From assembly GCF_036169555.1 (NCBI RefSeq), contig NZ_CP108032.1, positions 4,154,001 to 4,218,000 of the forward strand: a stretch of DNA of 64,000 nucleotides. Direction: 5' to 3'. Position numbers and translations under genes: made by a program. Below, piece by piece: positions 1 to 8,056 of the stretch; position 1 is the stretch's first letter, and each line of letters opens with the position of its first letter. The notes below the pieces were generated by a model. It did not search any database and had not been told where the DNA came from. It saw only the letters and a program-made list of their open reading frames with translations. This DNA is from Streptomyces sp. NBC_00306. Its GTDB lineage: Bacteria; Actinomycetota; Actinomycetes; Streptomycetales; Streptomycetaceae.

Positions 1-72
1 AGCCGTCAGCAGCAGACCGCTCGCGAGAGCGAGCGTGGCTGCTCTGCGCAGGCCCTTGTGGCTCGATATCAC
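1..72 (-). CDS. Partial secreted protein, N-terminal signal sequence only
   Basis: The first 24 codons of a minus-strand gene run off the left edge. The GTG start at 72 is preceded by a GGAGCG ribosome site. The peptide begins M-I-S-S-H-K-G-L-R-R and continues into an Ala/Leu-rich stretch ending LLLTA. That is the positively charged n-region and hydrophobic core of a Sec signal peptide or lipoprotein signal. The mature protein is outside the window, so its function cannot be given. Confidence 0.55.
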   Translation of the reverse strand, partial: MISSHKGLRRAATLALASGLLLTA

Positions 73-291
73 AGAAAACGCTCCGAGTTCGCAAATGCGT
101 CTAAACAAGTCCGAAGGGGACACGGCGAAAAGAGGGTCCCGTTACGAGACTCGTGACCGGCCCCGAAGGATGTAGTCGTGTGTGCATCTTGTCGGACTTT
201 TTTGGCTGTGCTTGACGGTGCTCACCCGTCCCGGCTGTCCGTCCTGCATCGTGGACATGGCTTTCTGATGCACCTGTCTTGTATCTAAGCT

Positions 292-939
292 GTGCGCATG
301 CCTGCCGCAGCCCCCGCCGCCGACCGCGTCTACACCCACGTCAAGCAGGCAGTCCTCGACCGCCGCTACGAGGGCGGGACCCTTCTCACCGAGGGCGAAC
401 TGGCCGACGCCGTAGGGGTGTCCCGCACGCCCGTCCGTGAGGCCCTCCTCAAGCTGGAGGTCGAAGGGCTGATCAAGCTCTACCCGAAGAAGGGCGCCCT
501 CGTCCTCGCCGTCTCCGCGCAGGAGATCGCCGACGTGGTGGAGACCCGGCTGCTCGTCGAGGAGCACGCAGCCCGCAAGGCCGTGCCCGCCCCGCCGCAG
601 CTGCTCGCCCGTCTCGAAGAGCTCCTGGAGCAGCAGAAACGGCAGGTCCAGGAGGGCGACTTGGCGGCGGTGGCGGTCACCGACCGGTGCTTCCACGCCG
701 AGATCGTCCGCAGCGGCGGCAACGAGATCCTGTCCCGCCTCTACGACCAACTCCGCGACCGGCAGCTGCGGATGGGCGTCGCCGTGATGCACGCCCATCC
801 CGACAGGATCACCAAGAACGTCGCCGAGCACAGCGAGATCCTGGAAGCCCTGCGGGCCGGCGACCCGGACCGGGCCGCGGCCCTCGTCCACCGGCACGTC
901 GGCTGGTTCAGCAACCTGGCGCGGGGCGAGGTCCGATGA
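292..939 (+). CDS. GntR-family (FadR/FCD subfamily) transcriptional regulator
   Basis: A 215-aa regulator. Residues about 10-72 form the winged helix-turn-helix (LLTEGELADAVGVSRTPVREAL, split here as a typical GntR recognition helix around SRTPVREAL). Residues about 85-205 form an all-helical FCD ligand domain with His at the expected metal positions (FHAEIV, HSEILEAL, HVGW). It presumably binds a small metabolite and controls the overlapping MFS gene. GTG 292 and ATG 298 are both possible starts. Neither has a good ribosome site, and TATCTA at 282-287 lies close, so a leaderless or nearly leaderless transcript is possible. The ligand is unknown. Confidence 0.85.
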   Translation: MRMPAAAPAADRVYTHVKQAVLDRRYEGGTLLTEGELADAVGVSRTPVREALLKLEVEGLIKLYPKKGALVLAVSAQEIADVVETRLLVEEHAARKAVPAPPQLLARLEELLEQQKRQVQEGDLAAVAVTDRCFHAEIVRSGGNEILSRLYDQLRDRQLRMGVAVMHAHPDRITKNVAEHSEILEALRAGDPDRAAALVHRHVGWFSNLARGEVR

Positions 940-2234
940 CGACCCACGCCGCGCTGCCGGGAGACCCTCCGGGCGGCCGCCGGGCCGCCGCCGTGTGGGG
1001 CATCGGCGTCGCCGTCTACTTCGTCGCCGTCATCTTCCGGACCTCCCTCGGCGTCGCCGGCCTCGACGCCGCCGACCGCTTCGATGTCAACGCCTCGGCG
1101 CTGTCCACCTTCTCCATACTCCAGCTGCTGGTCTACGCCGGCATGCAGATACCCGTCGGCCTGATGGTCGACCGGCTCGGCACCAAGAAGGTCCTGACGC
1201 TCGGCGTCGTGCTGTTCACCGTCGGACAGCTGGGCTTCGCGCTGGCCCCCTCGTACGGCACGGCGCTCGCCGCCCGCGCCCTGCTCGGCTGCGGCGACGC
1301 GATGACCTTCATCAGCGTGCTGCGGCTCGGCAGCCGCTGGTTCCCCGCCCGGCGCGGACCCCTCATCGGACAGGTCGCCGCGCTCTTCGGGATGGCCGGC
1401 AATCTCGTCTCCACCCTCGTCATCGCCCGCATGCTGCACGGCATGGGCTGGACCGCCACCTTCGCGGGCAGCGCCGGGGCCGGCGTGCTGGTCCTCGTGC
1501 TGATGCTGGTCTTCCTCAAGGACCACCCCGAGGGCCACGAACCGCCGCCCGCGCAGCACGCGGGAGCCGCGTTCGTCCGCAAACAGATCGCCCTGTCCTG
1601 GCGCGAGCCCGGCACCCGGCTCGGTATGTGGGTGCACTTCACCACCCAGTTCCCCGCCATGGTGTTCCTGCTGCTGTGGGGAATGCCCTTCCTGGTCGAG
1701 GCCCAGGGCCTGTCCCGGGAGACGGCCGGCTCGCTGCTGACCCTGGTCGTGCTCTCCAACATGGCGGTGGGGCTGGTGTACGGGCAGATCATCGCCCGCC
1801 ACCACGCGGCGCGTGCGCCGCTCGCGCTCGGCACTGTCGGTGCGACCGCGCTTCTGTGGGCCGCCACGCTCGTCCACCCCGGCGACCACGCCCCGATGTG
1901 GCTGCTGATCACACTCTGCGCCGTGCTCGGCGCCTGTGGGCCGGCGTCGATGATCGGCTTCGACTTCGCCCGGCCGGCGAACCCGCCCCAGCGGCAGGGC
2001 ACGGCGTCCGGGATCGTCAACATGGGCGGCTTCGTGGCGTCGATGACGACACTGCTCGCCGTGGGCGTGCTGCTGGACGCGACCGGCGACAACTACCGGA
2101 TCGCGTTCTCCTCCGTGTTCGTGCTGGAGGCGCTGGGGATCACCCAGATCCTGCGCCTGCGGGCGCGCACAGCGCGCCGGGAACGGGAGCGGCTGGTGGC
2201 GAGCAGGGTGGAGGCGGTGCACGTCCCGGCGTAG
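936..2234 (+). CDS. MFS transporter
   Basis: A 432-aa membrane carrier with about 12 predicted transmembrane helices and the MFS loop 2-3 signature (GLMVDRLGTKK). The ATG at 936 overlaps the TGA of the GntR gene (ATGA), so the two are translationally coupled and the regulator probably senses the transported compound or a product of it. An earlier in-frame start would place a basic, non-membrane stretch before the first helix and is less likely. The N-terminus resembles the nitrate/organic-acid MFS group, but the substrate cannot be read from sequence. Confidence 0.85.
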   Translation: MTTHAALPGDPPGGRRAAAVWGIGVAVYFVAVIFRTSLGVAGLDAADRFDVNASALSTFSILQLLVYAGMQIPVGLMVDRLGTKKVLTLGVVLFTVGQLGFALAPSYGTALAARALLGCGDAMTFISVLRLGSRWFPARRGPLIGQVAALFGMAGNLVSTLVIARMLHGMGWTATFAGSAGAGVLVLVLMLVFLKDHPEGHEPPPAQHAGAAFVRKQIALSWREPGTRLGMWVHFTTQFPAMVFLLLWGMPFLVEAQGLSRETAGSLLTLVVLSNMAVGLVYGQIIARHHAARAPLALGTVGATALLWAATLVHPGDHAPMWLLITLCAVLGACGPASMIGFDFARPANPPQRQGTASGIVNMGGFVASMTTLLAVGVLLDATGDNYRIAFSSVFVLEALGITQILRLRARTARRERERLVASRVEAVHVPA

Positions 2235-2291
2235 GGACCCGCACCGGGCTGGGCGCTGCGTGCCCCGGGCGGACCGCCTCGGACCGTGCTG

Positions 2292-2348
2292 CCCCGAGCG
2301 CACTGCCCCGAGCGCACTGCCCCGGACCGCACTGCCGCGGACCGCGTG
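2292..2348. repeat. Short tandem repeat of 14-15 bp
   Basis: Four consecutive units lie between the MFS gene and the next convergent gene: two identical CCCCGAGCGCACTG units (2292-2305, 2306-2319), then CCCCGGACCGCACTG and CCGCGGACCGCGTG. The units decay towards the right. Confidence 0.6.
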
Positions 2349-2418
2349 CCCGGGTGGACCGGCGCGGTGGCCGGCAGGGTCCCGGGCGTTCCTCGACCTC
2401 GGTCGCACCGCCCGAGCG

Positions 2419-3243
2419 TCAGGGCGTGACCGCGAACTCCCGCAGGATCGCGGTGGCCAGATCCTGGTCGCCGTCCACCTTCACCCGGTCCACCGCCGCC
2501 GTCGCCCGCATGCGGCCGCACGCCAGCCGGTGGTACGTCTCCCAGTCCATGGCCAGGGTCACGACGGGCCCCAACGAGGGTGCGCCGTCGACCGTTCCGC
2601 GTCCGTCCGCGTCCACCCGGACCGTGCGCAGGAACTCGACCGGACCGTGAACATCGAAGACAACCGCCGAGTTCGGCGGTGCGCCCGCGTCCTTGGCGAC
2701 CGTCTTCGGCAGCGCCTCCAGCAGGCAGTCCCGGGTGATGTAGGCACCGGGGGAGTCCTCGTTGCCCGGCCGGCCGATGGCGGCCCGCAGATCCTGCTCG
2801 TGCACCCAGAGGTCGAACGCACGCATCCGCATGGCGAGTTCGAGGGTCTGCTCGGCGCCCAGCGGCGCGCGGACCACCGCGTCGGGACCGCGGGTCTCGT
2901 TGCGCAGCTGGCGGGCGCGCCGGATCATCGTGTACTCGAGCTCGGAGGTCATCTCCGGCGCCGTGTGGTGGCGCCGCACATCGACCTGCATCTCCATGTA
3001 GCGCGCGAAGTCGCTCTGCACGTGGTAGAGATCACGCGGCAGTGTGTGGATCGGCCGGGGATCGCCGAGCATCTCGCACTCCATGCCGATGACGTGCGAG
3101 ACCAGGTCACGCACCGACCAGGCGGGGCACGGCGTCGGACGGTTCCACTCACCCTCGACGAGCGGCTGCACCAGCTCGGCTATCGCTTCAAGGGAGTGAG
3201 TCGAGGCGTCGGCGTAGGTCTGGAGGCTGGGATGGACGGTCAC
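2419..3243 (-). CDS. Maleylpyruvate isomerase family mycothiol-dependent enzyme
   Basis: A 274-aa DinB/MDMPI-fold protein. The N-terminal bundle contains W-S-V-R-D-L-V-S-H-V-I-G-M-E, and a second conserved segment is D-L-W-V-H-E-Q-D-L-R-A. Together these resemble the metal-binding His pattern of the actinobacterial mycothiol-dependent family. Members use mycothiol as thiol cofactor in the cytosol, but most are uncharacterised. I chose GTG 3243 because the protein begins at the first helix (T-V-H-P-S-L). The gene is divergent from the amidase at 3410, and a shared promoter region of about 165 bp separates them. Confidence 0.75.
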   Translation of the reverse strand: MTVHPSLQTYADASTHSLEAIAELVQPLVEGEWNRPTPCPAWSVRDLVSHVIGMECEMLGDPRPIHTLPRDLYHVQSDFARYMEMQVDVRRHHTAPEMTSELEYTMIRRARQLRNETRGPDAVVRAPLGAEQTLELAMRMRAFDLWVHEQDLRAAIGRPGNEDSPGAYITRDCLLEALPKTVAKDAGAPPNSAVVFDVHGPVEFLRTVRVDADGRGTVDGAPSLGPVVTLAMDWETYHRLACGRMRATAAVDRVKVDGDQDLATAILREFAVTP

Positions 3244-3409
3244 GGGACCCCTCGGCGGTTCTGCGGTACGCGGGCTGGGCTGCTGCTGACTGCTGGGCTG
3301 CGTGGGAGGCTCGGCAGTTAAGTTACGCTGCCGAGCGTCACCCCGGCAGTGCTTTCGTGTGACGATCGTAGGCCCGCCCCGAGGGCTCGAATGCCAGGAC
3401 GGTGGTAGT

Positions 3410-4210
3410 GTGCGCGCCTCCCTCATCCAGATCGCAGCAGACCCGGACGAAACGGTCAATTCCCGTAGACAGCGTGCGGCTTCACTCGTTCGTGAGCAGC
3501 GCGGTGCGGATCTGGTGGTCCTGCCCGAGTTGTGGCCGGTCGGAGCGTTCGCGTACCAGTCGTTCGAGGCCGAGGCCGAGACACCGGCCGGGCCGACGTA
3601 CGAGGTGATGGCCGAAGCCGCGAGGGACGCGGGTGTCTGGCTGCACGCGGGTTCGATCGTCGAACGCGACCCCGACGGCACGCTCTACAACACCTCCCTC
3701 GTCATCTCCCCCACGGGCGACCTCGCGGGCACCTACCGCAAGATCCACCGCTTCGGATTCGACAAGGGCGAGGCGGTGATGATGGGCGCGGGCGGGGACC
3801 TGGCGACGGTCGCGCTGCCCGACCTGACCATCGGCCTCGCCACCTGTTACGACCTGCGCTTCCCCGAGCTCTTCCGGGGCCTGGTCGACGCGGGGGCCGG
3901 CCTGTTCGTCGTTCCCGCGGGCTGGCCCGCCCGCCGCCGCGGCCACTGGACCCTGCTGGCCCGCGCCCGCGCGGTCGAGAACCAGGCGTACGTCCTCGCC
4001 TGCGGTACCGCGGGCACCCATGGGGGCGTCGAACAGGCGGGGCACAGCATCGTGGTCGACCCGTGGGGCGAGGTGCTCGCCGAGACGGGGCCGGGCGAGG
4101 AGATCCTGACCGTCGACCTCGACCCCGCGAAGGTGGCGGCGACGAGGGACCAGTTCCCGGTGCTGAAGGACCGGCGCCTCGGTGTGGTGGCGCCCGACAT
4201 CCTGCGCTGA
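3410..4210 (+). CDS. Carbon-nitrogen hydrolase (nitrilase superfamily amidase)
   Basis: A 266-aa cytosolic hydrolase with the full Glu-Lys-Cys triad of the superfamily: Glu in VVLPELWP, Lys in GTYRKIHRFGF, and the nucleophile Cys in LATCYDLRFPE. The length is normal for the Nit/omega-amidase branch. GTG 3410 is preceded by AGGAC at 9 nt and starts the first beta strand (RASLIQIA). The reaction is probably hydrolysis of a small amide, possibly a repair or omega-amidase type activity, but the substrate is not determinable. Confidence 0.85.
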   Translation: MRASLIQIAADPDETVNSRRQRAASLVREQRGADLVVLPELWPVGAFAYQSFEAEAETPAGPTYEVMAEAARDAGVWLHAGSIVERDPDGTLYNTSLVISPTGDLAGTYRKIHRFGFDKGEAVMMGAGGDLATVALPDLTIGLATCYDLRFPELFRGLVDAGAGLFVVPAGWPARRRGHWTLLARARAVENQAYVLACGTAGTHGGVEQAGHSIVVDPWGEVLAETGPGEEILTVDLDPAKVAATRDQFPVLKDRRLGVVAPDILR

Positions 4211-4250
4211 GCCCCCCGCACCCGGACCCTCCGGGGCGGGGCACGGTCGC

Positions 4251-4745
4251 TCAGTCCTCCTCGCGCTCCTTCTCCGCCATCCGGATCACACACACGGCCA
4301 CGGCGATCATCAGCGCGGCGTCCGCGTCCTCCCGGACCACGTTGACGGCGTACGTCTCCCGCACGTGGAACCACTGCCGCGAGATGTGCGCGAGCAGCTC
4401 ACCCTCGTACTCGACGACGAACTCCCGGTCGAGGATGCGCCCGCTGACATCGAGCTCGGTGCCCTCGGCGAGGGTGACGCGGTAGTGATTGCGCAGCAGC
4501 GACAGCCGCTTCCTGCGGATGGTGGCGAGGGTGCTGTCGTCGCGCTCGATGGTCATGGTGTCCCGCAGGCTGATCAGCTTCTTGCGGAGCGTGACCAGGA
4601 TCGTGCCGTTCGGGTCCTTGAGCTCCAGGGTGTCCCGGAGACGCAGCGCCTTGCCGTCGACGAGGAAGGCGTGACGGCCCTGCTCGTCCTCGATCCAGTA
4701 GTCGTCGCCGATCGCGAAGATTTTGTCGCGCACGAGATATTTCAT
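4251..4745 (-). CDS. LURP-one-related family protein
   Basis: A 164-aa protein with the tubby-like LURP-one pattern: an opening M-K-Y-L-V-R-D-K-I, D-D-Y-W-I-E-D, several short beta hairpins, and a final hydrophobic helix (LMIAVAVCVIRMAE). Bacterial members are generally annotated as LOR/YxjI proteins and lack a firm biochemical role. Membrane or phospholipid association is suggested by analogy to tubby-like folds. The gene is convergent with the amidase across a 40-bp gap. Confidence 0.75.
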   Translation of the reverse strand: MKYLVRDKIFAIGDDYWIEDEQGRHAFLVDGKALRLRDTLELKDPNGTILVTLRKKLISLRDTMTIERDDSTLATIRRKRLSLLRNHYRVTLAEGTELDVSGRILDREFVVEYEGELLAHISRQWFHVRETYAVNVVREDADAALMIAVAVCVIRMAEKEREED

Positions 4746-4826
4746 GCGGAATGCGTACCCCCGGCGGCGACGGTGGATGGGGGTCCGGGCGCACGTGCAC
4801 GCGTTCGGGCGCCCGTGCCCGTCGCG

Positions 4827-5552
4827 TCAGTCGCCGACCTGGTGTTCCACTCGGTGGCGGATGTAGTCGTCCGGATGGGACCGGGCTATGGCCACCGCCG
4901 CGTCCACCAGGCTGTGGAACTCCGCGGGATAGGCGGACTTCCGCAGTGACAGACCCGGCAGGATGCAGCGCCGGACGTCCACGTGCTCGTTGCTCACGAA
5001 CTCGCGCAGAGCGGTCTCGTTCCACTCGGCCACCACGCCCGCGCGGTCGGCGGGCTCCGGCTTCCCGATCGCTCCGGGGTTCTGGGCCCGTACGCGGGGC
5101 ATCCGCGGGGGCAGGGCCGACCAGTACCAGGCACGCGCGGCGCCGGCCCGTTCGTGGTCCGTGCCCGCCTTCAGATAGGCCAGCAGCGCGGATTGGACCC
5201 GTCGCTGACCGAATGCGTTGAGGGCCGGCTCGACGAACTGGCGGTTGAAGCTCGGATCGGGATCGTGGACGGCCGCCCTGACCAGCGTGTCGAACGACTC
5301 CTCGGAGAGGGTCAGGCCGCGGAGGCAGGCGCTGCGCAACGCGGTCCTGATGTGCTGCACCCATGTCCGCCGGCCGCCCGGCTCCGGTTCCGGCTCCGCA
5401 AGGAGACCGGCATCGAGACCGAGGATCCGGACGACGTCCACCAGACTCCTGGCGAAGACCTCCCGGCCGTCCTCCGTCCTCCCGGGCAGTGCCATGAACC
5501 CGTGCGTCGTCGCCGCGTCACCGGCAGCCGTCTCGTTCCCGTCCGCAGACAA
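4827..5552 (-). CDS. Hypothetical helical protein
   Basis: A 241-aa protein I do not recognise. It is rich in amphipathic helices with recurrent patterns such as DTLVRAAVHDPDPSFN and FHSLVDAAVAIARSHPDDY, which suggests a HEAT/armadillo-like solenoid. TTG 5552 is preferred because GGGGAGAG lies just upstream. An ATG at 5495 is the alternative but has no ribosome site. The gene is divergent from the NHL/thioredoxin gene, with about 75 bp between starts. The coding frame is supported by third-position GC, but no function is assigned. Confidence 0.6.
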   Translation of the reverse strand: MSADGNETAAGDAATTHGFMALPGRTEDGREVFARSLVDVVRILGLDAGLLAEPEPEPGGRRTWVQHIRTALRSACLRGLTLSEESFDTLVRAAVHDPDPSFNRQFVEPALNAFGQRRVQSALLAYLKAGTDHERAGAARAWYWSALPPRMPRVRAQNPGAIGKPEPADRAGVVAEWNETALREFVSNEHVDVRRCILPGLSLRKSAYPAEFHSLVDAAVAIARSHPDDYIRHRVEHQVGD

Positions 5553-5627
5553 TCGTCTCTCCCCCTGTCGTAGGCCCTGTCGTGGGCCTGCAATCCGGCA
5601 TTCACACCCAGGTGGCAAGCTTGAACC

Positions 5628-7439
5628 ATGAACGATGCCGCCCCGGCGCCCACCCCCGCGCCCCGCAAGCGTGCCCGCGTCCGTGCCCCTGAACTGGTCG
5701 GCAAGGGCGGCTGGCTCAACACCGGAGGCAAAGAGCTCACCCTCGCAGACCTGCGAGGTAAGTGCGTTGTTGTGGACTTTTGGACATTTTGCTGCATCAA
5801 CTGCCTTCACGTCCTCGACGAACTCCGCGATCTCGAGGAGAAGCACCGCGACACCGTCGTGATCATCGGCGTCCACTCGCCCAAGTTCGTGCACGAGGCC
5901 GAGCACCAGGCCGTCGTCGACGCCGTCGAGCGGTACCAGGTGCACCACCCCGTCCTGGACGATCCCGAGCTCGCCACCTGGAAGCAGTACGCCGTCCGCG
6001 CCTGGCCCACCCTCGTCGTGATCGACCCCGAGGGATACGTCGTCGCGCAGCACGCCGGTGAGGGGCATGCGCACGCCATCGCCAGGCTCGTCGAGGAGCT
6101 GGAGGCCGAGCACGAGGCCAAGGGGACGCTGCGGCGCGGGGACGGGCCCTATGTGGCGCCCGAGCCCGTCGCCACCGATCTGCGCTTCCCCGGCAAGGCC
6201 GTGCTGCTGCCGTCCGGGAACCTCCTCGTCTCCGACTCCACCCGCGATCAGCTCGTCGAGCTGGAGCCCGACGGGGAGAACGTCGTACGGCGGATCGGGG
6301 ACGGGATCCTCAACGAGCCGCAGGGGCTCGCGCTGCTGCCCGACGGGCGGGTCGCCGTAGCCGACACCGTGAACCACACCATCCGTGCGTACGACCCGGA
6401 GACCGGCGCGTTCGAGACGCTCGCCGGGACCGGCCGGCAGTGGTGGCAGGGGTCGCCCACCAGCGGTCCCGCGCTCGATGTGGCGCTGTCCTCGCCGTGG
6501 GACGTGGCCTGGTGGGGCGGGAAGCTGTGGATCGCCATGGCGGGCGTCCACCAGCTGTGGACGTACGACCCGGAGACCGGGACCGTCGAGGCCGCGGCCG
6601 GCACCACCAACGAAGGGCTCGTCGACGGACCCGCCGCCGAGGCCTGGTTCGCGCAGCCGTCGGGGCTCGCCGCCACCGAGGAGCGGCTGTGGATCGCCGA
6701 CTCGGAGACGTCCGCCCTGCGCTGGATCGACCCGGATCTCGAGGTGCACACGGCGGTCGGCACGGGACTGTTCGACTTCGGGCACCGGGACGGGCCGGCG
6801 GACCAGGCCCTCCTCCAGCACCCGTTGGGGGTCACCGCCCTGCCGGACGGGTCGGTTGCCGTGAGCGACACGTACAACCACGCGCTGCGCCGCTACGACC
6901 CGGTGAGCGGCGAGGTCAGCACGCTGGCCACGGATCTGCGGGAGCCCTCAGGGGCCGTTCTCGTCGGTGACGACATCGTCGTGGTGGAGTCGGCCCGGCA
7001 CCGGCTGACCCGGCTGCGGCTGCCGGACGAGGCGGTACGGGTCGAGGCCGTCGCGCACCGGACACAGCGTGCGGCGACCGAGGTCGCCGGTGGCACGCTC
7101 CGACTGGACGTGGTCTTCCAGGCCCCGGCCGGCCAGAAGCTCGACACCCGCTACGGGCCCTCCACCCGGCTGCTCGTCTCCTCGACGCCGCCCGAGCTGC
7201 TGGTGGCCGGCGAGGGCGCCGGGACCGATCTGTCGCGGGAGCTGGACATCGATCCGGCGGTGGGCGAGGGCGTGCTGCACATCTCGGCGATGGCGGCGTC
7301 CTGCGACGACGATCCGGAGAACGAGTACCCGGCCTGCCATGTGCATCAGCAGGACTGGGGCGTCCCGGTGAAGGTGACGGCGGACGGGGCGGCCCGGCTG
7401 CCGCTGGTCCTGGCGGGGATGGACGAGGGCCGCCAGTAG
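5628..7439 (+). CDS. NHL-repeat protein with N-terminal thioredoxin-like domain
   Basis: A 603-aa fusion. Residues about 20-165 are a TlpA/thioredoxin-like domain with the C-x-x-C motif C56-I-N-C59 after FWTFC. Residues about 175-470 form a six-bladed NHL-type propeller with repeated LLPDGRVAVADTVNHTIR-like blades. A C-terminal beta domain follows. It matches the conserved actinobacterial 'NHL domain-containing thioredoxin family protein', similar in plan to vertebrate NHLRC2. No signal peptide is visible, so the protein is probably cytosolic. The redox partner is unknown. Confidence 0.85.
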   Translation: MNDAAPAPTPAPRKRARVRAPELVGKGGWLNTGGKELTLADLRGKCVVVDFWTFCCINCLHVLDELRDLEEKHRDTVVIIGVHSPKFVHEAEHQAVVDAVERYQVHHPVLDDPELATWKQYAVRAWPTLVVIDPEGYVVAQHAGEGHAHAIARLVEELEAEHEAKGTLRRGDGPYVAPEPVATDLRFPGKAVLLPSGNLLVSDSTRDQLVELEPDGENVVRRIGDGILNEPQGLALLPDGRVAVADTVNHTIRAYDPETGAFETLAGTGRQWWQGSPTSGPALDVALSSPWDVAWWGGKLWIAMAGVHQLWTYDPETGTVEAAAGTTNEGLVDGPAAEAWFAQPSGLAATEERLWIADSETSALRWIDPDLEVHTAVGTGLFDFGHRDGPADQALLQHPLGVTALPDGSVAVSDTYNHALRRYDPVSGEVSTLATDLREPSGAVLVGDDIVVVESARHRLTRLRLPDEAVRVEAVAHRTQRAATEVAGGTLRLDVVFQAPAGQKLDTRYGPSTRLLVSSTPPELLVAGEGAGTDLSRELDIDPAVGEGVLHISAMAASCDDDPENEYPACHVHQQDWGVPVKVTADGAARLPLVLAGMDEGRQ

Positions 7440-7484
7440 CCCTTCGTGTACGGGAGGTGCGCCCACGCCGCGCTGGCCACAAGC

Positions 7485-7535
7485 CGTCTTGCGACCGCAC
7501 GCACCGGACGCTCCCCCTACGCCCTGCGGGCGTGG
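7485..7535. repeat. Decayed copy of the 24.1-kb inverted-repeat element
   Basis: The segment has CTTGCGACCGCACGCACCGG followed by a GC-rich hairpin containing GCCCTGCGGGCG. It matches the internal part of the element at 24114-24293, which has CTTGCGATCGCACGCACCGG followed by GCCCTGCGGGCG. No terminal repeat ends are seen here. It sits in a convergent gap and could act as a terminator. Confidence 0.5.
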
Positions 7536-7610
7536 GGAACCCCCAGTGCTTGACGGGCAGACATTGCTGGTCGAGGCACTGGCTCCGGACAGCGCCCAGC
7601 CGCGATGGGG

Positions 7611-7982
7611 CTAGTGGAACAGGCCCTGCCGCCAGGCCGGTCGGCCGGCCGCGCCGTCCAGGCAGCCAGCCACCCACAGGCCCGGGTCGTACGACGCCTT
7701 GCGTCCGCCCCAGCCCTCGGCGTGCAGCCGTGCGCACCCGCCGGCCAGGAGGTCCTTCACCTCCTGGCCGGTGCGGTCGTACTGCCGGACGCGGTTGCCC
7801 TGGAGGAAGCCGGATTCGTACGCCACGTCCTCGGCCCACGGCGGCCGGTCGTGGTGCCGGTCGATGAGCACCCAGGCACCGGTGGCGAGGACGGCGGCCG
7901 CCGAGGCGAGCGCGAGCAGCAGCGTGCGGCGCGAGGGGCCGGTGTGGTGGACGGCGACCGTGTCATGACCGAGCAGAACCAT
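7611..7982 (-). CDS. Small single-pass membrane-anchored protein, unknown function
   Basis: A 123-aa protein: about 18 N-terminal residues ending in basic SRRT, one hydrophobic helix (LLLALASAAAVLATGAWVL, about residues 20-38), then an extracytoplasmic domain with two Cys in GGCARLHAEGW and VAGCLDG. It resembles small Streptomyces membrane proteins of unknown function. The start is uncertain: ATG 7982 is used, and upstream GTG codons at 7988-7991 are possible. The gene lies downstream of the aminopeptidase gene on the same strand. Confidence 0.55.
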   Translation of the reverse strand: MVLLGHDTVAVHHTGPSRRTLLLALASAAAVLATGAWVLIDRHHDRPPWAEDVAYESGFLQGNRVRQYDRTGQEVKDLLAGGCARLHAEGWGGRKASYDPGLWVAGCLDGAAGRPAWRQGLFH

Positions 7983-8056
7983 GGGCACCACGGTGCCGTC
8001 CGGGGCCTTTCCCGGATGTTTCGTGGTCGCCGAACGCGCCGCCGGGGCGCGGGAGT

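Noticed and set aside
2292-2348. Possible CRISPR-like array
   Set aside because: Units are adjacent without unique spacers and no cas genes are present.
741-2408. Long minus-strand open frame opposite the MFS transporter gene
   Set aside because: Arg/Pro/Gly/His-rich translation without domains, fully antisense to a clear transporter; a typical artefact of high GC3.
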